From: Burkholderia diffusa
GTDB taxonomy: Bacteria; Pseudomonadota; Gammaproteobacteria; Burkholderiales; Burkholderiaceae
Direction: 5' to 3'
Assembly: GCF_902499115.1 (NCBI RefSeq)
Contig: NZ_CABVPN010000018.1
Span: 62,001 to 126,000, forward strand
Length of the DNA stretch: 64,000 nucleotides
Part shown: piece by piece, positions 11,410 through 19,522 of the stretch
How positions within the stretch are numbered: the stretch's first letter is position 1
How the letters are laid out: each line of letters opens with the position of its first letter
Position numbers and translations under genes: made by a program
Notes under the pieces: generated by a model
What the model was told of the DNA's origin: nothing
Seen by the model: the letters and a program-made list of their open reading frames with translations, nothing else
Database searches by the model: none

Positions 11410-12048
11410 TCAGGCCTGCTTCTTCGACAGGGCGAGGCGCAGCAGGTCGGCGACCGTGTTGACGTTGAGCTTTTCCATGATGTTCGCGCGGTGGGCTTCG
11501 ACCGTCTTGATGCTGATCCCGAGATCGTCGGCGATCTGCTTGTTCAGCCGGCCGGCGATGATCCGCTCGAGCACCTGCTGCTCGCGCGCGGTCAGCTTCG
11601 ACAGGCGCTCGCTCGCGGCGCGCTGTTCCTGGACGCTCTTGCTTTCGCTTCGGGCCTTGTCGAGCATCCGCTCGACGAGCTTGCGCAGCTCGGCCTCGTC
11701 GAACGGTTTCTCGATAAAGTCCATCGCACCCTTTTTCATCGTCGACACCGCCATCGGCACGTCGCCGTGGCCCGTGACGAAGATGATCGGCAGCGCGGCG
11801 TTGTCCGCGATCAGGCGCTCCTGCAGCTCGAGGCCGCTCATGCCCGACATCCGCACGTCGAGGATCAGGCAGGCGATCTGGCCGGCCTGCTGCGCCGGCT
11901 GATAGGCATCGAGGAACTGCTCCGCGCTCGAGAAGCATTGCACGCGATAGCCGTTCGCCTCCAGCAGCCAGCGCAGCGAGTCCCGTACGGCTTCGTCGTC
12001 GTCGACGACGAAGACAGTTTCCTGAGTGGTGGTGACAGGGCTATTCAT
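11410..12048 (-). CDS. fixJ: FixJ-family response regulator (receiver + LuxR-type HTH)
   Basis: A 212-residue transcription factor. The receiver domain at about residues 11-130 has the acidic pocket VVDDDEAV, phosphoacceptor Asp64 (LILDVRMSG), the conserved TGHGD stretch, and the switch Lys in FIEKPFD. The LuxR/GerE-type HTH at about 145-205 has LTAREQQVLERIIAGRLNKQ and SIKTVEAHRANIMEKL. Its start overlaps the stop of the sensor kinase gene by 4 bp (ATGA), so the two are translationally coupled and function as a pair. Burkholderia cepacia complex FixLJ homologues have been linked to oxygen response, motility and virulence; assigning this pair to them rests on similarity and genomic position beside aceE. 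Confidence 0.85.
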   Translation of the reverse strand: MNSPVTTTQETVFVVDDDEAVRDSLRWLLEANGYRVQCFSSAEQFLDAYQPAQQAGQIACLILDVRMSGMSGLELQERLIADNAALPIIFVTGHGDVPMAVSTMKKGAMDFIEKPFDEAELRKLVERMLDKARSESKSVQEQRAASERLSKLTAREQQVLERIIAGRLNKQIADDLGISIKTVEAHRANIMEKLNVNTVADLLRLALSKKQA

Positions 12049-14561
12049 AGTTCTCCCGTAACGGTATGTGATGCCGATGCCTCGCGCCCCCCTTGGCCGA
12101 GATCAGCGGGTTCCCCAATGGGCAGGCTGCAGTGGAACGTCGCGCCGGAAATGCGGCCATCCGGCTCGACGTTGTTGACCACCCACAGACGCCCCCGATG
12201 CGATTCGATGATCGAACGGCAGATGTTCAGCCCCATGCCCATGCCATCGGACTTGGTGCTGTAAAACGGTTCGAACAGGCGCTCGGCGGTCGCTTCGTCG
12301 ACGCCCGGGCCCTGGTCGATCACGCGGATGTCGACGAAACCCGCGTCGATGTCGGCGACCACGCGGATCACGCCGTCCGCCGACGCCGGCTTCACGTCGG
12401 CCATCGCCTCGGCCGCGTTCTTCAGCAGGTTCATCAGCACCTGCTCGATCAGCACGGGGTCGACATAAATAATAGGCATTCTTGCGAGGATTTCCGTGAC
12501 GATCCGGATTCTGCGCTTCCTGGCCTCGATTTCGGCGAGCCCGACGGCGTCGGCGACGATGTCCGCGACGCGCGCCGGCTGGCGCTTCGGCTCGCTGCGC
12601 TTCACGAATTCGCGGATCCGCTTGACGATCATCCCCGCGCGCAGCGCCTGCTGTGCGGTCTTTTCCAGCGCGGGCTGCAGCGTCTCGGGCGTGCCGCGGC
12701 CGCTCTTGACGAGCGCGAGCGTGCCCGAGCAGTAGTTGTTGATCGCGGCGAGCGGCTGATTCAATTCGTGTGCAATCGACGACGCCATTTCACCCATCGT
12801 CATCAATCGGCTCGTGAACTGCAGCTTCTCCTCCTGCTGGTGCGCGAGTTCCTGCGCCTTCTTGCGGGTCGTGATGTCGGTCGCGATCTGCATCTGCGCG
12901 AGGTGACCGTCCACCCACTGGATGTACTGGCGCCGCACCTCGAACCACTTCTGGATGCTCTCGACGTACACCTCCTGCGCATCGGCCGTGCTGCTCGTCA
13001 GCGCGGCGGCCGGCAGGCCCGCGAACGCGTCGACCATGTCGATCGAGTCGGACGATGCCTGCGCGCGGTCGAAGCCGCCGCCGGACAGCTCGAGGTGGCC
13101 GTCCGGACGGATGCCGAACAGGTGGCGGTAGTAGCGGTTCGCGAACAGCAGCTCGGCTTCGTCGGCGGCGAGCACCGACACGGCGGCGTCGAGGCTTTCG
13201 AGCACCGTCGTGAAGCGCTCGTGCGCGGCCGCGAGTTCCTCGCGTGCGCGCTTCGGCTCGGTGATGTCGGTCATCGACGACATCCAGCCGGTCTGGCGGC
13301 CCGAGCTGTCGATCAGCGGCGACACGTAGAGGCGCGCATGGAACAGCGTGCCGTTCTTGCGCCGCACGCGCAACTCGAAGCCCGAGCTCGGTGCCTTGCC
13401 ACGCAGGGTCATGTCGAGCTGGCGCTGCATTTCCGGGTAGGCGTCGCGCGGCCAGTACGGGAACGGCGCGACCTTGCCGACGAGGTCGGTTTCGTCCCAG
13501 CCCGTCATCCGGCAGAACGCGGGGTTCACGTGCGTGATGCGGCCGTGCATGTCGAGCACGCGCATGCCGATCAGCACCGAGTTTTCCATCGCGCGGCGGA
13601 AGAACGCTTCCGCGTACAGCGCCTGCTGCGCCTCGAAACGCTGGCGCGTGTGCTTCCACAGGCTCCAGAGGCTCCACAGCACGAAGCACGACAACCCCGC
13701 GACGAGCCACACGAGCGTATTGTTGGTCAGGTTCGTGAGCTGCGGGAATGCGTACACGCGCACGGTGAGCCCCTGGCCGGGCGGATCGAGCGGCAGGTCG
13801 TAGTGGGAGTCGCGCGGCAGGCGCGGGCGCGTCGACGTGGACGACAGCTCGCGGTTGTTCGAGTCGGTGATCGAGATCTTGTACTTCGACGACAGCTCCT
13901 GCGGGATGTCGTGCTTCAGGATCCCTTCGACCGAGAACACCGCGGCGATCGAGCCGAGATATTCGCGGTCGCCGCGCATCACGGGCGTCTGCAGCGTGAT
14001 GAAGCCGTTGCCGAAGTCGTCGTAGATCAGCGGCGAATAGGCCTGGCGGCGCGTGCTGCGCGCTTCGTCGTACGCGCCGCGCACGGCGTCCTGCATCTGC
14101 GCGTCGCCGGGCTTCGCGAGCCGCTGGCCGAGCAGCGGCGGGTGCACGGTCGGCCAGCGCTGCACGCCGGGCGCGGTGTACCAGTTCAGGTAGAGGATTT
14201 CCGGATGCGTCTGCATCACGTCCGCGACGGCCATCTGGAATGCATTCTGGTCGAGGCGGCCGGACGCGAGATCGCGCGACAGCGCCTGCAACTGCTCCTG
14301 CGCGCCCGTCATCGACAGGCGGATCTGCTGCTGCGCCCACGCGACGTTACGGAACAGGGTGTCTTCCTGCTGCTGCTGTTCGCGGCGATTGAGGCTCCAT
14401 AGAATCAGGCTCATCACCACGAGGAACACGAGGATCGACAGCAGCGGCGTCAGCAAATAGGAGTTGGACCACCACGGTCCGTGGTGCCAGCGGGACGGCT
14501 GCGACTCCGCCGGCGGGCCCGACGGTCGCGCCGAGCGTGCGAAAAGCCGATCGGTCAACAT
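12045..14561 (-). CDS. fixL: Membrane-bound PAS-domain sensor histidine kinase, FixL-type
   Basis: An 838-residue inner-membrane kinase partnered with the overlapping fixJ. Order: TM1 at about residues 35-57; a periplasmic sensor region of about 220 residues; TM2 at about 283-302; PAS at about 325-445; a second PAS-like region at about 450-570; HisKA with IAHELNQPLAAINNY near 600; and an ATPase domain (LMNLLKNAAEAM, DQGPGVDEATAERLFEPFYSTK, GMGMGLNICRSII). Start at 14561 (MLTDRLFARS) avoids the non-conserved upstream extension. Unlike rhizobial FixL, no His is visible in the PAS F-helix position (YPEMQRQLDMTLRGKAP), so haem binding is doubtful from sequence. It is divergent from aceE across 273 bp. 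Confidence 0.82.
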   Translation of the reverse strand: MLTDRLFARSARPSGPPAESQPSRWHHGPWWSNSYLLTPLLSILVFLVVMSLILWSLNRREQQQQEDTLFRNVAWAQQQIRLSMTGAQEQLQALSRDLASGRLDQNAFQMAVADVMQTHPEILYLNWYTAPGVQRWPTVHPPLLGQRLAKPGDAQMQDAVRGAYDEARSTRRQAYSPLIYDDFGNGFITLQTPVMRGDREYLGSIAAVFSVEGILKHDIPQELSSKYKISITDSNNRELSSTSTRPRLPRDSHYDLPLDPPGQGLTVRVYAFPQLTNLTNNTLVWLVAGLSCFVLWSLWSLWKHTRQRFEAQQALYAEAFFRRAMENSVLIGMRVLDMHGRITHVNPAFCRMTGWDETDLVGKVAPFPYWPRDAYPEMQRQLDMTLRGKAPSSGFELRVRRKNGTLFHARLYVSPLIDSSGRQTGWMSSMTDITEPKRAREELAAAHERFTTVLESLDAAVSVLAADEAELLFANRYYRHLFGIRPDGHLELSGGGFDRAQASSDSIDMVDAFAGLPAAALTSSTADAQEVYVESIQKWFEVRRQYIQWVDGHLAQMQIATDITTRKKAQELAHQQEEKLQFTSRLMTMGEMASSIAHELNQPLAAINNYCSGTLALVKSGRGTPETLQPALEKTAQQALRAGMIVKRIREFVKRSEPKRQPARVADIVADAVGLAEIEARKRRIRIVTEILARMPIIYVDPVLIEQVLMNLLKNAAEAMADVKPASADGVIRVVADIDAGFVDIRVIDQGPGVDEATAERLFEPFYSTKSDGMGMGLNICRSIIESHRGRLWVVNNVEPDGRISGATFHCSLPIGEPADLGQGGREASASHTVTGEL

Positions 14562-14722
14562 GGCAGGATTGTAGCGCAGCGCAATACATGGAAAACCCAT
14601 ACCGGATATGTTGAACGGAAACGGATTTGTCCTTGCGACGCGTGCCGGAGAGGCCCGAAGCGAGGGTGCAGCGCAGCAATATTCCGCATTACGAGAAAAG
14701 ATCTCATAATTCGAAAATTTTG

Positions 14723-14752
14723 TTGCGCGTGGTCGTACACGCTCATTACAAT
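14723..14752 (+). promoter_or_regulatory. Candidate promoter of the pyruvate dehydrogenase operon
   Basis: TTGCGC (14723-14728), an 18-bp spacer and TACAAT (14747-14752), 82 bp before the aceE ATG. Upstream, 14690-14720 is unusually AT-rich for this genome and holds the short dyads GAGA-AAAGA-TCTC and AAAATTTT, possible regulator sites. No E. coli-type PdhR box is visible. Confidence 0.6.
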
Positions 14753-14834
14753 CCGTCGGAGCTTGCCCGCAGCCGGCCGCGTCGCGGCGTCTGCACAAGA
14801 GCGATCCTCACATTCCAGGACCCAGGAGACGAGA

Positions 14835-17531
14835 ATGTCCGCTGTACCGAACGAAGTGATGAAATATGTCGCCGCCGATCGTGACGACGACCCGCAAGAA
14901 ACCGTTGAATGGCTCGAGTCGCTCGACGGCGTGATCTCCTCCGTGGGCACTGGCCGCGCGCACTACCTGATCGAAAAGCAGATCGAATTCGCCCGCATGC
15001 ACGGCGAACACCTCCCGTTCTCTGCCAACACCCCGTACATCAACACGATCCCGGTCGAAGCCCAGGCGAAGATTCCTGGCGACCAGGATATCGAGCACCG
15101 CATCCGTTCGTACACGCGCTGGAATGCGCTGGCGATGGTGCTGCGCGCAGGCAAGGATACGAACGTCGGCGGCCACATCGCATCATTCGCGTCGGCCGCG
15201 ACGCTCTATGACGTCGGCTACAACCACTTCTGGCACGCGGCGTCCGACCAGCACGGCGGCGATCTCGTGTTCGTTCAGGGTCACTCGTCGCCGGGCGTGT
15301 ATTCGCGCGCGTTCCTGCTCGGCCGCCTGAAGGAAGAGCAGCTCGACAACTTCCGCCAGGAAGTCGACGGCAACGGCATTTCGTCGTACCCGCACCCGTG
15401 GCTGATGCCGGACTTCTGGCAGTTCCCGACCGTGTCGATGGGTCTCGGCCCGATCATGGCGATCTACCAGGCGCGCTTCATGAAGTACCTGGAATCGCGC
15501 GGCATCGCGAAGACCGCCGGCCGCAAGGTCTGGGCGTTCCTCGGCGACGGCGAGACGGACGAGCCGGAATCGCTCGGCGCGATCGGCATGGCGAGCCGCG
15601 AGAAGCTCGACAACCTCGTGTTCGTGATCAACTGCAACCTGCAGCGTCTCGATGGCCCGGTGCGCGGCAACGGCAAGATCATCCAGGAACTGGAATCGGA
15701 ATTCCGCGGCGCCGGCTGGAACGTGATCAAGGTCATCTGGGGCAGCCGCTGGGATGCGCTGTTCGCACGCGACAAGACGGGCGCGCTGATGCGCCGCATG
15801 ATGGAATGCGTCGACGGTGAATACCAGACGTACAAGTCGGAGTCGGGCGCGTACGTTCGCGAGCACTTCTTCAACTCGCCCGAGCTGAAGGCGCTGGTCG
15901 CCGACTGGTCGGACGACGACATCTGGGCGCTGAACCGCGGCGGCCACGATCCGCACAAGATCTACGCGGCGTTCCACGAAGCCAGCAACACGAAGGGCGC
16001 GCCGACCGTCATCCTCGCGAAGACCATCAAGGGCTACGGGATGGGCGAGTCGGGCCAGGCGATGAACATCACGCACCAGCAGAAGAAGCTGCCGGTCGAG
16101 CAACTGAAGAAGTTCCGTGACCAGTTCCGCCTGCCGATCACCGACGAGCAGATCGCCGACGTGCCGTACCTGAAGTTCGAGGAAGGCTCGAAGGAACTCG
16201 AATACATGCGCCAGAAGCGCATGGACCTCGGCGGCTACCTGCCGCACCGCCGCGAGAAGGCGACGTCGCTGCCGGTGCCGGCGCTCGACGCATTCGAGCC
16301 GCTGCTGAAGGGCACGGGCGAAGGCCGCGAGATCTCGACGACGATGGCGTTCGTGCGGATCCTGAACATCCTGCTGAAGGACAAGGCGCTGGGCAAGCGC
16401 GTCGTGCCGATCGTCCCGGACGAATCGCGTACGTTCGGCATGGAAGGCCTGTTCCGCCAGATCGGTATCTGGAACCAGGAAGGCCAGAAGTACGTGCCGG
16501 AAGATTCCGACCAGCTGATGTTCTACAAGGAATCGGAAACCGGCCAGATCCTGCAGGAAGGCATCAACGAAGCGGGCGGCATGTGCGACTGGATCGCGGC
16601 GGCGACGTCGTATTCGACGCACGGCGAGATCATGGTGCCGTTCTACATCTTCTATTCGATGTTCGGCTTCCAGCGGATCGGCGACCTGGCATGGGCGGCG
16701 GGCGACATGCGCTCGCGCGGCTTCCTGCTCGGTGGCACCGCGGGCCGCACGACGCTGAACGGCGAAGGCCTGCAGCACGAAGACGGTCACTCGCTCCTGT
16801 GGGCGGCATCGGTGCCGAACTGCGTGAGCTACGACCCGACGTTCGGCTACGAACTCGCGGTGATCATCCAGGACGGTCTGCGCCGCATGGTGCAGGACCA
16901 GGAAGACGTGTACTACTACATCACGGTGATGAACGAGAACTACGAGCACCCGGCGATTCCGCAGGGCGAGCACGTGGCGGCCGACATCATCAAGGGCATG
17001 TACGCGTTCAAGAAGGCCGACGCCGACCAGAAGGCGCCGCGCGTGCAGCTGCTTGGCGCAGGCACGATCTTCAACGAAGTGATCGCTGCCGCCGACCTGC
17101 TGAAGAACGACTGGGGCGTCGCGGCCGACCTGTGGAGCGTGCCGAGCTTCACCGAACTCGCGCGTGAAGGCCACGAAGTCGAGCGCTGGAATCTGCTCCA
17201 TCCGACCGAGGAGCGTCGCCTGTCGCACGTGCAGAAGTGCCTGAAGGACACGCAGGGTCCGGTCATCGCATCGACCGACTACGTGCGCGCGCTGGTCGAC
17301 CAGATCCGCGGTCAGGTCGATCGCCGCTTCGTCGTGCTGGGCACGGACGGTTTCGGTCGTTCGGACACCCGCGAGAAGCTGCGTCACTTCTTCGAAGTCG
17401 ACCGTCACTGGGTCACCGTCGCCGCGCTGAACGCGCTGGCCGACGAAGGCACGATCGAGCGCAAGGTGGTCGCGGATGCGATTGCCAAGTACAACCTCGA
17501 TCCGTCGAAGCCCAACCCGATGACCGTTTAA
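14835..17531 (+). CDS. aceE: Pyruvate dehydrogenase E1 component, homodimeric type
   Basis: Thiamine-diphosphate-dependent E1 of 898 residues that decarboxylates pyruvate and reductively acetylates the lipoyl groups of E2. It is the single-chain (alpha2) E1 of Gram-negative bacteria rather than the E1-alpha/beta type. The thiamine-diphosphate/Mg motif GDGETDEPES starts near residue 237 and is completed by NCNLQRLDGPV; the transketolase-like central and C-terminal domains follow. Start ATG 14835 (MSAVPNEVMKYVAAD) has a GGAGAC ribosome-binding site 7 bp upstream. aceF follows after 70 bp. Confidence 0.98.
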   Translation: MSAVPNEVMKYVAADRDDDPQETVEWLESLDGVISSVGTGRAHYLIEKQIEFARMHGEHLPFSANTPYINTIPVEAQAKIPGDQDIEHRIRSYTRWNALAMVLRAGKDTNVGGHIASFASAATLYDVGYNHFWHAASDQHGGDLVFVQGHSSPGVYSRAFLLGRLKEEQLDNFRQEVDGNGISSYPHPWLMPDFWQFPTVSMGLGPIMAIYQARFMKYLESRGIAKTAGRKVWAFLGDGETDEPESLGAIGMASREKLDNLVFVINCNLQRLDGPVRGNGKIIQELESEFRGAGWNVIKVIWGSRWDALFARDKTGALMRRMMECVDGEYQTYKSESGAYVREHFFNSPELKALVADWSDDDIWALNRGGHDPHKIYAAFHEASNTKGAPTVILAKTIKGYGMGESGQAMNITHQQKKLPVEQLKKFRDQFRLPITDEQIADVPYLKFEEGSKELEYMRQKRMDLGGYLPHRREKATSLPVPALDAFEPLLKGTGEGREISTTMAFVRILNILLKDKALGKRVVPIVPDESRTFGMEGLFRQIGIWNQEGQKYVPEDSDQLMFYKESETGQILQEGINEAGGMCDWIAAATSYSTHGEIMVPFYIFYSMFGFQRIGDLAWAAGDMRSRGFLLGGTAGRTTLNGEGLQHEDGHSLLWAASVPNCVSYDPTFGYELAVIIQDGLRRMVQDQEDVYYYITVMNENYEHPAIPQGEHVAADIIKGMYAFKKADADQKAPRVQLLGAGTIFNEVIAAADLLKNDWGVAADLWSVPSFTELAREGHEVERWNLLHPTEERRLSHVQKCLKDTQGPVIASTDYVRALVDQIRGQVDRRFVVLGTDGFGRSDTREKLRHFFEVDRHWVTVAALNALADEGTIERKVVADAIAKYNLDPSKPNPMTV

Positions 17532-17601
17532 CGCACACGCGCCGTGTGATGCCGCGCGCCGCTTCCGGGAGGGGCGCGCGCGGCCATGGAGACACAAAAA
17601 G

Positions 17602-19245
17602 ATGAGTCAAGCGATCGAAGTGAAGGTGCCGGATATCGGCGATTACAAGGACGTGCCCGTCATCGAGGTGCTCGTGAAGGTGGGCGACACGGTCGAGCCC
17701 GAGCAGTCGCTCGTCACGCTCGAATCGGACAAGGCGACGATGGACGTCCCGAGCCCGGCAGCCGGCACGGTCAAGGAAGTGAAGATCAAGGTGGGCGATT
17801 CCGTGTCGGAAGGCTCGTTGATCATCCTGCTCGAAGGCGGTGCCGCGGCGCAGGTGAACGGCGCGGCCGCACCGGCAGCAGCTCCCGCACAGGCGGCAGC
17901 GCCGGCACCGGCTGCAGCAGCGCCGGCTGCACCCGCGGCTGCGGGTGGCACGCTCGAGGTGAAGGTACCCGACATCGGCGACTACAAGGACGTCCCGGTG
18001 ATCGAGATCGGCGTGAAGGTCGGCGACACGGTCGAGAAGGAGCAGTCGCTCGTCACGCTCGAATCGGACAAGGCGACGATGGACGTGCCGAGCCCGGCCG
18101 CCGGCGTCGTGAAGGAAATCAAGGTCAAGGTGGGCGATTCGGTGTCGGAAGGGACGCTGATCGTGCTGCTCGACGCCGCCGGCGCAGCGCCTGCCGCCGC
18201 GCCGCAAGCGAGCGCGCCGGCACCGGCCGCTGCCGCGCCGGCTCCCGCCGCCGCACCGGCACCCGCGAAGGCTGCGCCGGCTCCGGCTGCTGCCGCGCCG
18301 GCCGCCGCACCGTCGGGCGAGTATCGCGCGAGCCACGCATCGCCGTCCGTGCGCAAGTTCGCGCGCGAACTCGGCGTCGAAGTCGCACGCGTGCAGGGTA
18401 GCGGTCCGAAGGGCCGTATCACGAAGGACGACATCACGGGCTTCGTGAAGGGCGTGATGACGGGCCAGCGCGCAGCGCCGGGCGCAGCAGCCGCGCCGGC
18501 AGGCGGCGGCGAGCTGAACCTGCTGCCGTGGCCGAAGGTCGACTTCTCGAAGTTCGGCCCGTTCGAGGCGAAGCCGCTGTCGCGCATCAAGAAGATCTCG
18601 GGCGCGAACCTGCATCGCAACTGGGTGATGATCCCGCACGTCACGAACAACGACGAAGCGGACATCACCGAGCTCGAAGCGCTGCGCGTGCAACTGAACA
18701 AGGAGCACGAGAAGGCCGGTGTGAAATTCACGATGCTCGCATTCGTGATCAAGGCGGTCGTCGCCGCGCTGAAGAAGTTCCCGACCTTCAACGCAAGCCT
18801 CGACGGCGACAACCTGGTGTTCAAGCAGTACTACCACATCGGTTTCGCCGCGGACACGCCGAACGGTCTCGTCGTGCCGGTGATCCGCGACGCGGACAAA
18901 AAGGGCCTCGTCGACATCGCGAAGGAAATGGCCGAGCTGTCGAAGGCCGCGCGCGACGGCAAGCTCAAGCCGGACCAGATGCAGGGCGGCTGCTTCTCGA
19001 TCTCGTCGCTCGGCGGGATCGGCGGCACCAACTTCACGCCGATCATCAACGCGCCGGAAGTCGCGATCCTCGGGTTGTCGCGCGGCCAGATGAAGCCGGT
19101 GTGGGACGGCAAGCAGTTCGTGCCGCGTCTGACGCTGCCGCTGTCGCTGTCGTATGACCATCGTGTCATCGATGGCGCGGAAGCCGCGCGGTTCAATGCG
19201 TATCTCGGTGCGTTGCTTGCCGATTTCCGTCGCATCATTCTTTGA
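17602..19245 (+). CDS. aceF: Dihydrolipoamide acetyltransferase (E2 of pyruvate dehydrogenase), two lipoyl domains
   Basis: Core E2 of the complex, transferring acetyl groups to CoA; 547 residues. Two N-terminal lipoyl domains (about residues 2-78 and 115-191) carry lipoylated Lys44 and Lys157 in identical ESDKATMDVPSPAAG motifs, each followed by an Ala/Pro-rich flexible linker. The E1/E3-binding domain is at about 238-280 (YRASHASPSVRKFARELG). The catalytic domain ends with SYDHRVIDGAEAARF, holding His520 and Asp524. The two lipoyl repeats are nearly identical in DNA as well as protein, offset by 339 bp. A GGAGA ribosome-binding site precedes ATG 17602. Confidence 0.98.
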   Translation: MSQAIEVKVPDIGDYKDVPVIEVLVKVGDTVEPEQSLVTLESDKATMDVPSPAAGTVKEVKIKVGDSVSEGSLIILLEGGAAAQVNGAAAPAAAPAQAAAPAPAAAAPAAPAAAGGTLEVKVPDIGDYKDVPVIEIGVKVGDTVEKEQSLVTLESDKATMDVPSPAAGVVKEIKVKVGDSVSEGTLIVLLDAAGAAPAAAPQASAPAPAAAAPAPAAAPAPAKAAPAPAAAAPAAAPSGEYRASHASPSVRKFARELGVEVARVQGSGPKGRITKDDITGFVKGVMTGQRAAPGAAAAPAGGGELNLLPWPKVDFSKFGPFEAKPLSRIKKISGANLHRNWVMIPHVTNNDEADITELEALRVQLNKEHEKAGVKFTMLAFVIKAVVAALKKFPTFNASLDGDNLVFKQYYHIGFAADTPNGLVVPVIRDADKKGLVDIAKEMAELSKAARDGKLKPDQMQGGCFSISSLGGIGGTNFTPIINAPEVAILGLSRGQMKPVWDGKQFVPRLTLPLSLSYDHRVIDGAEAARFNAYLGALLADFRRIIL

Positions 19246-19335
19246 TGAGCGGGGAGTTTGCTCGCGGGGCGTGGGTTTTCTTTCGGTGATCCACGCCCTG
19301 TCGTTGAACTGGCTTTCTTGACGGTCTGCTAGCGT

Positions 19336-19420
19336 CGCCCCTGCGCGGGGCGGCGGTCACTTTTCTTTGTCTTCCAAAGAAAAGTAACCAAAAGAAAGGC
19401 GCGTCCTTGGGCGGACGGCA
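19336..19420. repeat. Structured intergenic element between aceF and lpdA
   Basis: Contains a perfect 11-bp inverted repeat ACTTTTCTTTG (19359-19369), loop TCTTC, CAAAGAAAAGT (19375-19385), preceded by GCCCC-TGCGC-GGGGC and followed by AACCAAAAGAAAGG. Its AT-rich arms stand out in this GC-rich genome. The hairpin is not followed by a T run, so it is not an obvious terminator. It resembles a dispersed intergenic repeat or an mRNA-processing site between E2 and E3; being dispersed is inference, because only one copy is seen here. Confidence 0.55.
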
Positions 19421-19522
19421 AAGGTGGTCCTGCCCACGTGCGCGTTCTCTTCTCTTGCCAGGCCGTAGTTCTTCCGCGAGCAGCTCCCTCTCTGTCTGCA
19501 GCTAATCAAGAAGGGGACAGTA

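Noticed and set aside
15183..17597. An 804-codon minus-strand open frame
   Set aside because: Exactly opposite aceE, rich in Arg, His and Val with no recognisable domain.
17860..18310. GCAGC/GCGCC-rich tracts in aceF that look like a repeat array
   Set aside because: They encode the Ala/Pro linkers between lipoyl and E1/E3-binding domains; no CRISPR spacing exists.
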